From NCBI GenBank assembly GCA_027620595.1, contig JAQCDI010000014.1, positions 1-17,824 on the forward strand: DNA of 17,824 nt, given 5' to 3'. Origin of the DNA: Bacteroidota bacterium. Lineage in GTDB: Bacteria; Bacteroidota; Rhodothermia; Rhodothermales; UBA10348. The notes under the pieces were generated by a model. It did not search any database. It saw only the letters and a list, made by a program, of their open reading frames with translations, and was not told the DNA's origin. Of this stretch, positions 1 through 8,480 are shown one piece after another; positions within the stretch are counted from its first letter, which is position 1; the number at the start of each line of letters is the position of its first letter. The translations under genes and the position numbers were made by a program.

Positions 1-2
1 CC

Positions 3-2135
3 TGGGTAGCCGCAGGCCTGCTGATGGCACTGCCGTCCGCCGTCACAGCCCAGCAAAGCCCGCTCACCCTTGATGAGATACTCGCATTCCCTCGCATGAC
101 CGGCACCAGCCCGTCCGGTGCCGCCTGGTCGCCTGCAAGCACACACTTCGCCTTTACCTGGTCTGAGCCAGGCCAAAACCGCCGCGGCCTCTGGATATCC
201 ACCAGCGATGGACAAGAGGTTCGCCTCATCTCCCAAGCCGAATCCCCGTCCGTCGGTACCTATGCCTGGACCGACGACACCACCATCATCAGCCAGCGCG
301 GCAGCCAACTCTGGCAAACATCCCTGAGCACGGGCAACGACGCGCCCTTCATGCCCATCGAGGCCGGAGCCTACGGCATGACGATATCGCCAAGCGGCAA
401 CCAGGCCGCCTACCTCAAAGACGGCGATCTCTGGCTGGCCGACTTTGCGTCCAAAGAGAATCGCCAACTCACCGAGATCGGCATCCCCGGCCTGTCGAGC
501 CTGCGAAAGGGCCGGTACAGCCGCGCCGAACGCGAGATCGGGCCCGGCATCTGGAGTGGGCCGACATACAAATGGTCGCCCGATGGCCAGACCATGGCCA
601 TCCATGTCGTGGATCGACGCGAAATGCGCATCGTGCCCTTTCCCGATTACCTCGCGCCCGAAACCAATCCCAATGAGGTGCGCCGCGGCTACCCCGGCGA
701 TCCCAACGAAATCCGACGGGTCGGCCTGCTGGACGTAAATAGCCGCAGTGTGACGTACCTCGACCTGCCCAACCCCGACGCCAATCAGGTCGTCGACTTC
801 AACTGGTCTGCAGCAGGCGACCTCCTGGTGGATATCGCGGCCGACACCGCCGTGGATCGCCGCCTGTTTGTCGTTGTTGCGGGGGAAAGTGACCCACGCC
901 AGATCTGGCAGAACGTCCGGGAAAGCCGCTCCTACACCTCGTTCGGCTCAACCTGGCATCCCGATGGCGAGCACGTCATTTTCCTGAGCGACATGGGGGA
1001 TCGATACGGCCTGTACCTGATGGACGCCTCACCCTCCAGGGATCTGCCCCGACTGCTGACCGATCCCACCTACGACGTCCTCTCCGAGCCGACGGTCGTA
1101 GTCAATGCGCTGTATTACACCGGCAACGGCGTCAATCCATACGAACAGCACGTCTATCGCGTGGATCTCTCCGGGGGCGAACCCGAGCAGCTGACGCACC
1201 ACGCCGGCCGCAACGCCGGCTGGGCCTCACCGGATGGCCGGCACCTGGCGTTCCTGCACAGCAGTGACACCTCGCCGAACGAACTGTACGTGGTGCGTAC
1301 CGACGGGGGAGAACCAACACGCATAACCAGTTCGCCCTTGCCCGCCTTCACCGAGCGGACCTGGACGCCCGCCGAGTACGTCAGTTTTCCGAGCCTGGTC
1401 GACGACTACACGCTGCATGCACGCATCCTGAAGCCAGCCAATCTGCAGCCCGGCAGGAAATACCCCGTCCTGTTCGGGCCCGTGTATTCCAACACGGCCA
1501 AGAACCGCTGGGCCGGCAATTCCAGTATGATCCAGCAGCTGCTGGTCGACAAGGGATACATCGTCGTGCAGGTCGATTCCCGCGGCAGTGACGGTTACGG
1601 CCGCGCCTTCCGTGAGGAATTTGCGCTCGGCTTTGCCGACCAGGACATCGAGGACTACGCCAGCGCTGTGGCGTACATGGAATCACTGGCTTACGTCGAT
1701 CCCGATCGCATCGGTATCTGGGGCAGCAGCTACGGCGGCACGCTCTCCATTTACTCGCTCCTGATGAAGCCAGGGCTCTTCCAGGCGGGCGTGGCGGCCG
1801 CCGCGGCCGTCGATCCCATCTTCTTCGGGACAGACGATGTGGCCATCGTTCGTACTCCCCAGACCCATCCCGAGGTCTTCGAACGCAAAGCGCTCCAATA
1901 CGCGGCCAATTTGGAAGATCACCTGATGTTCATCCACGGCATGCAGGACCACGTGGTGCCCTTCAAGACCACGGCCGTGCTGGCCGAGGAGCTGATGCGG
2001 CAGGGCAAGAACTTCGACTTTGTCTTTGCGCCAGGCGCTACCCACGGGTGGAGCGCTGAGCCGCATCACGCGCGCTACCTGTATGGCAAGCTGATCGAGT
2101 TCTTTGACCGGCATCTGGGGGAGGAGGCGGAGTAG
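3..2135 (+). CDS. S9 family prolyl oligopeptidase/DPP-IV-like serine peptidase, 5' partial
   Basis: Secreted or periplasmic serine peptidase that cleaves peptides, often after proline. The reading frame is open to the window edge and the first visible residues (WVAAGLLMALPSAVTAQQ) are the end of a signal peptide, so the true start lies upstream. The first in-window Met is at 24, and residues below are counted from it. Residues about 10-440 form a WD40/DPP-IV-type beta-propeller with recurring 'SPDG'-like motifs (SPSG, SPDG, HPDG). The C-terminal alpha/beta hydrolase domain carries the catalytic triad: Ser569 in GSSYGG, Asp642 in HGMQDHVVPF and His674 in GATHGW. Length is normal for S9B/S9C enzymes. 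The stop is TAG at 2133-2135. No close partner gene is visible; the sulfatase remnant follows after about 80 nt. Family assignment is firm; exact substrate is unknown. Confidence 0.93.
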   Translation, partial: WVAAGLLMALPSAVTAQQSPLTLDEILAFPRMTGTSPSGAAWSPASTHFAFTWSEPGQNRRGLWISTSDGQEVRLISQAESPSVGTYAWTDDTTIISQRGSQLWQTSLSTGNDAPFMPIEAGAYGMTISPSGNQAAYLKDGDLWLADFASKENRQLTEIGIPGLSSLRKGRYSRAEREIGPGIWSGPTYKWSPDGQTMAIHVVDRREMRIVPFPDYLAPETNPNEVRRGYPGDPNEIRRVGLLDVNSRSVTYLDLPNPDANQVVDFNWSAAGDLLVDIAADTAVDRRLFVVVAGESDPRQIWQNVRESRSYTSFGSTWHPDGEHVIFLSDMGDRYGLYLMDASPSRDLPRLLTDPTYDVLSEPTVVVNALYYTGNGVNPYEQHVYRVDLSGGEPEQLTHHAGRNAGWASPDGRHLAFLHSSDTSPNELYVVRTDGGEPTRITSSPLPAFTERTWTPAEYVSFPSLVDDYTLHARILKPANLQPGRKYPVLFGPVYSNTAKNRWAGNSSMIQQLLVDKGYIVVQVDSRGSDGYGRAFREEFALGFADQDIEDYASAVAYMESLAYVDPDRIGIWGSSYGGTLSIYSLLMKPGLFQAGVAAAAAVDPIFFGTDDVAIVRTPQTHPEVFERKALQYAANLEDHLMFIHGMQDHVVPFKTTAVLAEELMRQGKNFDFVFAPGATHGWSAEPHHARYLYGKLIEFFDRHLGEEAE

Positions 2136-2218
2136 GCCTTTGCCACACGCATCCGGGCTCATTCAGCGCCAATAGCCGCCGCGGCCGCTTTCATGCGTGG
2201 TTCGCCCGTCAGTATACC

Positions 2219-3235
2219 TTGACCGAGTCGGAGGTGGACTTCAGCAAGCCGGTGGTGGGCGGGCCCACGGATCTTGGTTTCGACTACTTTTTCGGAAGCG
2301 CCGGAGGGCCGAACAACGATTCGCCGTTCGTATTCCTGGAGAACGACCGGTGGGTGGAGGTGCCCACGCAGATGACGCCGCCCGAGATGAATGCGCAACC
2401 GGGCGTCGTTCCGGGCTTCATGGCCTCGGACTGGGATCAGGAACAGGTGGATGTCCGGCTGACGGAGAAGGCTGCTTCTTTCATTTCCGATCATGTGGCG
2501 TCGGGTTCGGACAAGCCGTTTTTCCTGCTCTACAGCCTTTCTGCGCCCCACATTCCGTTCACACCACCGGATTTCGTGAAGGGGGCAAGCCAGGCGGGTC
2601 CGCGCGAGGACATGAACGTGCTGGTGGACTGGATGGTGGGAGAGATCCGGTCCGTGCTGGAAGGGCAGGGTGTTCTCGACAACACGATCCTGATCTTCAC
2701 GAGTGACAACGGGCCGCGGCGCGGCGCCAATGGTCACCTGTCGGCAGGCCCGTTCCGCGGGTACAAGAACACGGCCTATGAGGGCGGGCACAAGGTGCCG
2801 TTCATCATGCGCTGGCCGGGCCATGCAGAAGCCGGAGTGCGCTCGGAGGCGTCGTTCAGCCTGACCGACATGATGGCCACGTTTGCGGACTTCCTTGGCG
2901 CTGAATTGCCCCATGACGCGGCGGAAGACAGTTGGTCCGAGCGGGACGTGATCTTTGGCGAGCCCGGTTCGGTTTCCGAGCGTCCTGCGTTGCTTGCCCA
3001 CACCTCCCGGGGGGACATGTCCATCCGGAGCGGGGAGTGGAAACTCATTGTCCTGCAGCCGCATCCCACCAACACCCTGACCGAGCCGGTGGTGGAGCTC
3101 TACAACCTGGCGGAGGATCCGTTTGAGACGACGGATCAGGCTGCGGTTCGCCCGGATCTTGTGCTGCACTTGACGGAATTGCTGGATCTGACGCGCAAGG
3201 AGGGATTGCGCTTTGTGGATATTCCGCAGCCGTAG
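2219..3235 (+). pseudogene. Sulfatase (arylsulfatase family), N-terminally truncated remnant
   Basis: The encoded 338 residues are the middle and C-terminal parts of a type I sulfatase. Visible motifs are LTESEVDFSKPVVGGP then GFDYFFG, SAPHIPFTPP with its His, the metal-site motif FTSDNGP, RGYKNTAYEGGHKVPF, and the C-terminal ELYNLAEDPFETTD. The N-terminal part, roughly 130 residues in relatives, is absent. It would hold the first metal-binding Asp pair and the C/S-x-P-S-R motif whose Cys or Ser becomes formylglycine. The only start at the homology edge is a TTG at 2219 with no Shine-Dalgarno sequence. The frame stays open upstream into the S9 gene, but the residues coded there do not look like a sulfatase. 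It therefore cannot be a working sulfatase. A deletion joining the S9 3' flank to the gene interior is the simplest explanation; an assembly error is the alternative. Confidence 0.85.
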
Positions 3236-3349
3236 GCATCGAATTCTCCGCGTCTGAACGCGGTCTCCGCAGTGGACGCACATGGATTCCCTATGATGGG
3301 CGGCTATTATGCCCCTTGGCAATTCCGACCATCTGATCCAGCCCGCTGC

Positions 3350-5002
3350 ATGTCCGCGAAAGAACCGTCCCTCCTCACGTTCCGAGACCTCCAATTGCCT
3401 GCCGCGCTGATGGCAGCTGTCGACGAGGTCGGGTACGAGACACCCTCCGCCATCCAGGCGCAAGCCATTCCCATCCTTCTGGGAGGCAACGACCTGATCG
3501 GACGGGCGCCCACCGGTACAGGCAAGACGGCTGCATTTGCTTTGCCGCTGTTGGCCCGGATCGATCTGTCGTCCAAGGATGTGCAGCTGATGGTCCTGAC
3601 TCCGACCCGGGAGTTGGCCATCCAGGTGGCCGAGGCTTTTCAGCGTTACGCCTCCCACATGGAGGGTTTCCACGTGCTGCCCATCTATGGCGGCCAGGAC
3701 TACAGCGGCCAGATCCGCAGCCTGAACCGTGGCGTGCACGCGGTTGTCGGTACGCCGGGACGGGTCATGGACCACATGAAGAAGGGGCGCCTGAAGCTGG
3801 ACAACATCAAGGCCCTGGTGCTGGACGAAGCCGATGAAATGCTTCGGATGGGCTTCATCGACGATGTGGAATGGATCCTGGAACAGACAAACCAGAAGCG
3901 TCAGACGGCACTGTTCTCGGCAACGATGCCTGCCCAGATCAAGCGGATCGCCCAGAAATACCTGACCAACCCATCGGAGGTGGCCATCCAGACCAAGGCC
4001 TCAGCCGACGACCTGATCCGTCAGCGGTACTGGAAGGTCAGCGGACTGCACAAGCTTGACGCCCTGACGCGCATCCTCGAGACCGAGGAGTTCGATGCGA
4101 TGCTGATTTTTGCGCGAACCAAGATCGAGACGGTCCGGTTGGCCGAGAAGTTGGAGGCGCGCGGGCATGCCGCTTCCGCGCTTAATGGGGATCTGCCGCA
4201 GAAACAGCGGGAAAGCATCATCAACCGGCTCAAGAAAGGGCAATTGGACATCCTGATTGCCACGGATGTGGCAGCCCGCGGGCTGGATGTGGAACGTATC
4301 ACGCACGTCCTGAACTACGACATCCCGAGCGACACCGAGTCCTACATCCACCGGATCGGTCGTACGGGGCGCGCGGGGCGGAAAGGAGAGGCCATCCTGT
4401 TCGTTTCTCCCAGGGAGCGGCGCATGTTCATGGCCATCGAGAAGGCCACGGGTCAGCAGATTGAGCCACTCGTCCTTCCCACCATCGAAATGGTGCACGA
4501 CAAGCGGGTGGCCGACTTCAAGCAGGCCATCAGCGATACCATTGCTTCCAGCGACCTGAACTTCATGCGCAATGTGGTGGAGGAGTACCAGCGGGAGCAT
4601 GACATTCCTGAACTGGAGATCGCCGCGGCCTTGGCCAAAATGGTGGTCGGCGACAAGGAAGTGTTGATGGGACCGGCTGAGAAGGCGCCGACGGAGGCGT
4701 CGGTGCGCAAAAACGGCCTCGGAAGGGCCATCGAAATCGGCGATGGGGGAGAGCGCCGCGAACGTACGGAGCGCGCGGCGCGCCCGGAGCGTTCAGAGCG
4801 CCCGGAGCGTGGAGAACGCCCGGAACGCTTCGACCGCCAGCAGGGGAACGAGCCGCCGTCCAGGCCGACCCACAAGCCCAGGAAGTCCAAGAACCAGCTG
4901 ACCAAGGACAAGAAGAAAGGGACGCGCAAGTACACCGGTGTGGGCTCGCAGCCGGGGCCGAAGAAGAACTCGCGCAAGAACCGCAAACGCGGGAACGCCT
5001 GA
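3350..5002 (+). CDS. DEAD-box ATP-dependent RNA helicase (DeaD/CsdA-like)
   Basis: Cytoplasmic ATP-dependent RNA helicase that remodels RNA duplexes, typically in ribosome assembly or cold adaptation. The ATG at 3350 gives a 550-residue protein beginning MSAKEPSLLTF just ahead of the Q motif. The frame is open 26 codons further up, to a GTG at 3272, but that extension is not helicase-like. Motifs in order: Q motif GYETPSAIQAQAIP (28-41), Walker A APTGTGKT (53-60), PTRELA (85-90), TPGR (135-138), DEAD (159-162), SAT (190-192), ARGLD (309-313), HRIGRTGRAG (334-343). Residues 360-440 are a helical extension like that of DeaD-type enzymes. No DbpA-type RNA-recognition domain is visible. The tail is an Arg/Glu repeat region (467-497) followed by a Lys/Arg-rich end, likely for nonspecific RNA binding. 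It converges on the DUF1080 gene with 39 nt between them. Confidence 0.95.
   Translation: MSAKEPSLLTFRDLQLPAALMAAVDEVGYETPSAIQAQAIPILLGGNDLIGRAPTGTGKTAAFALPLLARIDLSSKDVQLMVLTPTRELAIQVAEAFQRYASHMEGFHVLPIYGGQDYSGQIRSLNRGVHAVVGTPGRVMDHMKKGRLKLDNIKALVLDEADEMLRMGFIDDVEWILEQTNQKRQTALFSATMPAQIKRIAQKYLTNPSEVAIQTKASADDLIRQRYWKVSGLHKLDALTRILETEEFDAMLIFARTKIETVRLAEKLEARGHAASALNGDLPQKQRESIINRLKKGQLDILIATDVAARGLDVERITHVLNYDIPSDTESYIHRIGRTGRAGRKGEAILFVSPRERRMFMAIEKATGQQIEPLVLPTIEMVHDKRVADFKQAISDTIASSDLNFMRNVVEEYQREHDIPELEIAAALAKMVVGDKEVLMGPAEKAPTEASVRKNGLGRAIEIGDGGERRERTERAARPERSERPERGERPERFDRQQGNEPPSRPTHKPRKSKNQLTKDKKKGTRKYTGVGSQPGPKKNSRKNRKRGNA
4781..4834 (+). repeat. Three 18-bp tandem coding repeats (RPER-x-x)
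   Basis: Three head-to-tail 18-bp units at 4781-4798, 4799-4816 and 4817-4834 each begin cgcccggarcg. They encode RPERSE, RPERGE and RPERFD inside the disordered tail of the DEAD-box helicase. The repeat keeps the frame, so copy-number change would lengthen or shorten the tail without breaking the protein. Confidence 0.85.
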
Positions 5003-5041
5003 TTCCGAGGGGTCCCGCAGTCCCTTGGGATTCGGTATCTG

Positions 5042-5746
5042 CTATTCCGAGATCGCCTCGATCGGGGTCAGTGTGAGGTTCGCGAATTCCACTTCGGCGC
5101 CTTCGGCCTGCACGGCAATCTGTCCCTCCTGAACCGTGGCATTGTAGCCGTGGTTGACGAGGTCACCGTTGAGCCACACCTTGATCTCGGCGCCCACGGC
5201 CTCGATGACCATCGTGTTCCATTCGCGCAGGGGCTTCTCCGAGCCGTCGGTCAGGTTGACGAGGCGTCGGCGCTTGCCTTCGGTGATGCCCCATTCTTCC
5301 TGTGGCCCACGCCGCTGGACCATGTCGGGCACCTCGATGTCTTCCACGATGACCCAGAAGTCCCCGGCATTTTGGTGCATCATCTGCACTTCTATGGATT
5401 TGGGGAACATGGCGTAGAGGGACCGAGGTGTGGATGCGTGCAAGAGGACGCCACAGTTACCCGGTTCGCCCGGAAAGCGATACACCACCTCCAACCGGTA
5501 ATCCGAGTAGACGGCATCCGTGATCAGGTGGCCTTCGGGCGTCCCCAGACTCACGAGATGGCCGTCCCGTACGATGAACGGGTTGCGCGCCGTGGCCACC
5601 GTGTCCATTTCCGGCACATCCACGTGCCAGCCTGTCAGATCGGTGCCGTTGAACAAGCTGATCGTGGTTGAATCGGGTTCGGAGGCTGATTGGCAACCGA
5701 AGAGAATCAACGGGAGCAGCAGACAGGCAAGAAGGGGGGATTTCAT
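5042..5746 (-). CDS. DUF1080 (3-keto-disaccharide hydrolase family) lipoprotein
   Basis: The predicted protein is 234 residues and starts at the ATG complementary to 5744-5746. It has a lipoprotein signal, MKSPLLACLLLPLILFGC, with lipobox LFGC and Cys18. The frame is open much further upstream, but that extension is not protein-like. DUF1080 hallmarks follow: LFNGTDLTGWHV near residue 31, a concanavalin-like beta-sandwich core with YRLEVVYRF and GNCGVLLHAS, then SIEVQMM, and the C-terminal REWNTMVIEA and IKVWLNGDLVNHG. Members of the family hydrolyse 3-keto-glycosides or bind glycans; the family is common in polymer-degrading FCB and PVC bacteria. It is probably membrane-anchored facing the periplasm or outside. 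It is transcribed divergently from the DUF4242 gene and converges on the helicase. A second DUF1080 protein lies at the right window edge. Confidence 0.88.
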   Translation of the reverse strand: MKSPLLACLLLPLILFGCQSASEPDSTTISLFNGTDLTGWHVDVPEMDTVATARNPFIVRDGHLVSLGTPEGHLITDAVYSDYRLEVVYRFPGEPGNCGVLLHASTPRSLYAMFPKSIEVQMMHQNAGDFWVIVEDIEVPDMVQRRGPQEEWGITEGKRRRLVNLTDGSEKPLREWNTMVIEAVGAEIKVWLNGDLVNHGYNATVQEGQIAVQAEGAEVEFANLTLTPIEAISE

Positions 5747-6069
5747 GGCAAGAGTCGCATGGTGGAGTGGAGGGGAGGTCGAAGAAGGTACATCCTGTGG
5801 CACGTAGGGGACGCGATGCGGGGCGATGGGAAATATTTGCGCAGTACCGAATGGCTCCGGGTTGTCGGAACGCTGATTCTTGCCTACCTTGGTCAACGCC
5901 CTCGCGAAAGGTCGATGGGGAACGTCCCGCACGTTCCCGGCCACTGGCTCATGATTGGGCCTTCCGAAGACCAGTGGGGTGCGAGTGAAGGAAACGGTCA
6001 CCTAGACCCGATCCCCTGGCTGATGAGCACCCACTCACGGCCCCATTCTTTCAAGCGGGAGGCAGTAAC
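5747..6069. other. Gene-free divergent intergenic region
   Basis: These 323 bases separate the minus-strand DUF1080 gene from the plus-strand DUF4242 gene and should hold both promoters. Open frames cross it but none has recognisable protein content or a good start. An AT-rich patch (aatatttg near 5830) resembles the Bacteroidota -7 element, but no matching upstream TTG sits at the right distance, so no promoter is called. No repeat, RNA gene or clear hairpin was recognised. Confidence 0.6.
6057..6062 (+). promoter_or_regulatory. Ribosome binding site of the DUF4242 gene
   Basis: GGGAGG lies 7 nt ahead of the ATG at 6070. It is one of the clearer Shine-Dalgarno sequences in the window and supports this start even though the gene is frameshifted. 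Confidence 0.7.
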
Positions 6070-6341
6070 ATGCCCAAATATGTCATCGAGCGCGAGATCC
6101 CCGGTGCCGGGGAATTGACAGCAGAACAGCTTCAGGCCATTTCCCAGACATCCTGTAGTGTCCTTCAGGAATTGGGTCCCACCATCAACTGGCTCCACAG
6201 CTACGTTACCGACAACAAGATCTACTGTGTTATATTGCGCCGAACGAGGAAATGGTTCGGGAGCACGCCAAGAAAGGTGGATTTCCGGCCACGTCCGTTA
6301 CCCGTGTCCGCACCATGATTGATCCGACTACGTCGGAATGA
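6070..6341 (+). pseudogene. DUF4242 (SCO4226-like nickel-binding family) gene with one-base frameshift
   Basis: The first 54 residues (starting MPKYVIEREIPGAG and reaching SYVTDNKIYCV) match the small DUF4242 family. They are then followed out of frame by unrelated residues up to a stop at 6316-6318. Shifting frame by one base at about 6231 restores the expected continuation: IAPNEEMVREHAKKGGFPA, then a conserved-looking end MIDPTTSE and a TGA at 6339-6341. Restoring one T in the run at 6230-6231 (gtt-tat instead of gttat) gives a complete 90-residue protein, the usual family length. Biochemical function of the family is poorly known; the Streptomyces member SCO4226 binds nickel. The repaired stop lies 16 nt before the next gene, as in an operon. 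The event may be a real mutation or a homopolymer sequencing error. Confidence 0.87.
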
Positions 6342-6357
6342 CGACCCCTGCCGTCGA

Positions 6358-7146
6358 ATGAACCGTGTCCTGATCCTCCTGCTGATTGTGCTGGTCGGTT
6401 GCCGGCAAGATGCACCGCCTTCCGCAGTAGGAGCACTGCCTGATACGCTGAGGGTGTTGGCTTACAATATCCATCACGGGGAGGGAATGGACGAGATCAT
6501 TGACCTGGAGCGGATTGCTGCACTGATCCGGAAAGTCGATCCGGATGTGGTGACCCTCCAGGAAGTCGACAGCGTCGTGACGCGCACGGGTGGTGTGGAC
6601 CAGGCGGCTGAATTGGGTCGAATGACGGGTATGCGGCCCTTTTTTGGCCGATTTATGGCCTACCAGGGAGGGGCGTACGGGATGGCGGTGCTTTCCCGGC
6701 TGCCGGTTCGCTCCTGGACCAACGTCCGCCTGCCGGATGGGGAAGAGCCGCGAACGGTAGTGGCTGCCGATGTCGAGCTTGCTTCGGGGCGGCTCGCCCG
6801 GGTCATTGGCGTGCATTTCTACATGACGGAATCGGAGCGACTGGCACAGGCACAGGCCATGGAGGACTGGCTCGAGGGGCAAGATCCGTTGCCGACCCTG
6901 CTGGCCGGAGACTTCAATTCGTACCGGGGAGATTCCGTCCTCACACACCTCGAGCGCTCATGGCACGTCGTGGACAAGGGAGAGGATTTCCAGACGTTTC
7001 CGTCGTGGGCGCCCGACCGCGAGATTGACTATTTCATGTGGCGACCCGAGGGATCGTTTTCTGTCGTCGGGCAATCCTTGCTCGACGAGCCGGTCATCTC
7101 GGACCATCGCCCGCTGGTCATTGACCTGGTAGTGGACGGCAATTGA
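6358..7146 (+). CDS. Endonuclease/exonuclease/phosphatase (EEP) family lipoprotein
   Basis: A 262-residue metal-dependent phosphoesterase of the DNase I-like EEP fold. The ATG at 6358 gives the lipoprotein signal MNRVLILLLIVLVGC with lipobox LVGC and Cys15; an upstream TTG at 6319 would put 13 charged residues ahead of it and is rejected. Catalytic motifs: Asn37 in LAYNIHHGEG, Glu69 in VVTLQEVD, His153 in GVHFY, Asp185 and Asn187 in LAGDFNS, Asp224 in EIDYF, and Asp249-His250 in SDHRPL. Substrates in the family range from nucleic acids to sphingomyelin and phosphoinositides, so the reaction cannot be named. It is probably anchored in the envelope. It follows the DUF4242 gene closely and overlaps the next gene by 4 nt. 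Confidence 0.9.
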   Translation: MNRVLILLLIVLVGCRQDAPPSAVGALPDTLRVLAYNIHHGEGMDEIIDLERIAALIRKVDPDVVTLQEVDSVVTRTGGVDQAAELGRMTGMRPFFGRFMAYQGGAYGMAVLSRLPVRSWTNVRLPDGEEPRTVVAADVELASGRLARVIGVHFYMTESERLAQAQAMEDWLEGQDPLPTLLAGDFNSYRGDSVLTHLERSWHVVDKGEDFQTFPSWAPDREIDYFMWRPEGSFSVVGQSLLDEPVISDHRPLVIDLVVDGN

Positions 7147-7658
7147 ACAGCGAATCGATACATCCACCCGCCGTGGACCTGCAGCCATTCGAGCCCTTTC
7201 ATTGGCCCGAAGTGTGGGCCCTTCTCGAACCCATTTTCCGGGAAGGGACCACGTATGCCCTGCCTCAGGACATCTCCGAGGAAGCAGCTCGGGCGTTCTG
7301 GACCGGACCCGGGCGGGAAACATGGGTAGTGCTCGTACACGGGCGAGTGGCAGGGACGTACTTCCTGCGTGCTAATCAAACCGGTGGAGGAGCCCACGTG
7401 TGCAACTGCGGATACGCTACGGGTGCCGGACACAGGGGGCAGGGGATAGCGTCGCTCATGTGCGAGCACTCACAGGAGCGCGCTGTGGAAGCGGGATACC
7501 GTGCCATGCAGTTCAACTTTGTCGTCTCGACCAACGAGGGTGCCATCCGGCTCTGGAAGCGTCACGGGTTCGAGGAAGTCGGACGCCTGCCGCTGGCGTT
7601 TGAACATCCTGAGAAGGGGCTTGTGGACGCGCTTGTAATGTATAAATGGCTTATCTAG
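7143..7658 (+). CDS. GNAT family N-acetyltransferase
   Basis: A 171-residue cytoplasmic acetyltransferase. The TTG at 7143 overlaps the preceding stop as TTGA, which suggests translational coupling; a GTG at 7173 is the other candidate start and would shorten the protein by 10 residues. The acetyl-CoA pyrophosphate loop is HRGQGI (97-102), followed by helix SLMCEHSQERAVEAGY and the strand MQFNFVVSTNEGAIRLWKRHGFEEVGRLP, typical of GNAT motifs A and B. The substrate is unknown. Stop is TAG at 7656-7658. Confidence 0.9.
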   Translation: MNSESIHPPAVDLQPFEPFHWPEVWALLEPIFREGTTYALPQDISEEAARAFWTGPGRETWVVLVHGRVAGTYFLRANQTGGGAHVCNCGYATGAGHRGQGIASLMCEHSQERAVEAGYRAMQFNFVVSTNEGAIRLWKRHGFEEVGRLPLAFEHPEKGLVDALVMYKWLI

Positions 7659-7694
7659 ACGCGTGCCGCTTCTTTCGTTGCCCATTTGATTGCC

Positions 7695-8036
7695 ATGACT
7701 GCCTTGACCGTTGACGAATACATTGAGACCGCTCCCTCAGAGTCCAGGGAGCGGTTGGAACGCATGCTGGAGCTCGTCAGCGAGGAAATACCCGGCGGCG
7801 AACTCGTCATGGCCTACGGGATTCCCACCGTAAAGAAAGGGAAGTCCGTCGTCCATTTTGCCGGGTATCCGAATCATATCGGATTCTACCCCGGTGCCGA
7901 GGTCATGAAGACCTTCGAACCCCGCCTGAAGGCCTATAAGCGCGCCAAGGGTTCGGTACAGTTTCCCCTGGAGGCCTCTTTACCGGAGGCGCTGATCCGG
8001 GACATGATCCGTGCCCGTCTGGCCCATCTGTCCTGA
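7695..8036 (+). CDS. DUF1801 domain-containing protein (YdhG/YobT-like)
   Basis: A 113-residue small soluble protein starting at the ATG at 7695 (MTALTVDEYIETAP); a TTG at 7686 would add three residues. The order TVDEYI, ERLERMLELVSEEIPGGELVMAYGIPTVKKGKSVVHFAGYPNHIGFYPG and the C-terminal QFPLEASLPEALIRDMIRARL is that of the DUF1801 family. Some members, such as the Bacillus one called an iron chaperone, are small stress-related proteins, but function is not established here. No good Shine-Dalgarno sequence precedes either start. It lies 36 nt after the GNAT gene. Confidence 0.87.
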   Translation: MTALTVDEYIETAPSESRERLERMLELVSEEIPGGELVMAYGIPTVKKGKSVVHFAGYPNHIGFYPGAEVMKTFEPRLKAYKRAKGSVQFPLEASLPEALIRDMIRARLAHLS

Positions 8037-8075
8037 TCCGTCCTGCTTGCCGAAGCGCCATGACGGCCAGAATAC

Positions 8076-8080
8076 GGAGG
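8076..8080 (+). promoter_or_regulatory. Ribosome binding site deciding the GTG start of the DUF6122 gene
   Basis: GGAGG sits 7 nt before the GTG at 8088. No ATG with the right position is available, so this site is the main support for the GTG start. Confidence 0.75.
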
Positions 8081-8087
8081 AACTGAA

Positions 8088-8423
8088 GTGCTGCACATCC
8101 TGCTCCATTTCGCAGTGCCGCTTGTGGTAGCCATCGCCTTCTTCCATAAGAACTGGAAGAGCGCCTTCGCGTTCATGGTGGCAACGATGCTGGTGGACCT
8201 CGATCATCTGCTGGCCACGCCGATCTACGATCCGACCCGCTGCTCCATAGGCTTCCACCCGCTGCACACGTGGCCCTTCATCCTGGTCTATGTGGGGCTG
8301 TTCCTTGCGCCGTGGGCCTGGAAGCCCGCTCCCGCGCGTCAGAAACTGGTCCGCACCCTGCATCATGTCGGTGTGGGGTTGCTGATCCATATGGGGCTTG
8401 ATGCCCTTGACTGCCTGGGCTGA
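8088..8423 (+). CDS. DUF6122 family membrane protein
   Basis: A 111-residue integral membrane protein with about four hydrophobic segments (near residues 4-19, 27-43, 62-80 and 92-107). It begins MLHILLHFAVPLVVA from a GTG with a strong ribosome binding site. Family hallmarks are the acidic/His stretch ATMLVDLDHLLATPIYDP, then RCSIGFHPLHT, and the C-terminal GLLIHMGLDALDC. The conserved Asp and His residues, the HPLH pair and the D-x-D-H motif resemble metal-binding membrane hydrolases, but that is inference; the family has no established function. It is mostly known from Bacteroidota-related bacteria, which supports the taxonomic guess. Confidence 0.85.
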   Translation: MLHILLHFAVPLVVAIAFFHKNWKSAFAFMVATMLVDLDHLLATPIYDPTRCSIGFHPLHTWPFILVYVGLFLAPWAWKPAPARQKLVRTLHHVGVGLLIHMGLDALDCLG

Positions 8424-8480
8424 CGGGCGAACCGAATCAAGGACGTTGGAGCCACCACACCCACCCCATCACCGACTATC

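Noticed and set aside
2159..3775. 538-codon open frame on the minus strand, antisense to the sulfatase remnant and helicase
   Set aside because: Its translation is rich in His, Arg and Gly without any domain, and both plus-strand genes under it have clear family motifs; long antisense frames are common in GC-rich DNA.
5003..5041. Terminator between the convergent helicase and DUF1080 genes
   Set aside because: Only a TCCC-TT-GGGA match with too small a loop and no T-tract is visible.
5690..6118. 142-codon plus-strand open frame across the intergenic region
   Set aside because: Low-complexity translation, no ribosome binding site, and it overlaps the well-supported DUF4242 start and DUF1080 signal sequence.
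6319..6357. TTG start extending the EEP lipoprotein by 13 residues
   Set aside because: The extension is charged and would bury the lipoprotein signal; the ATG at 6358 gives a standard signal peptide.
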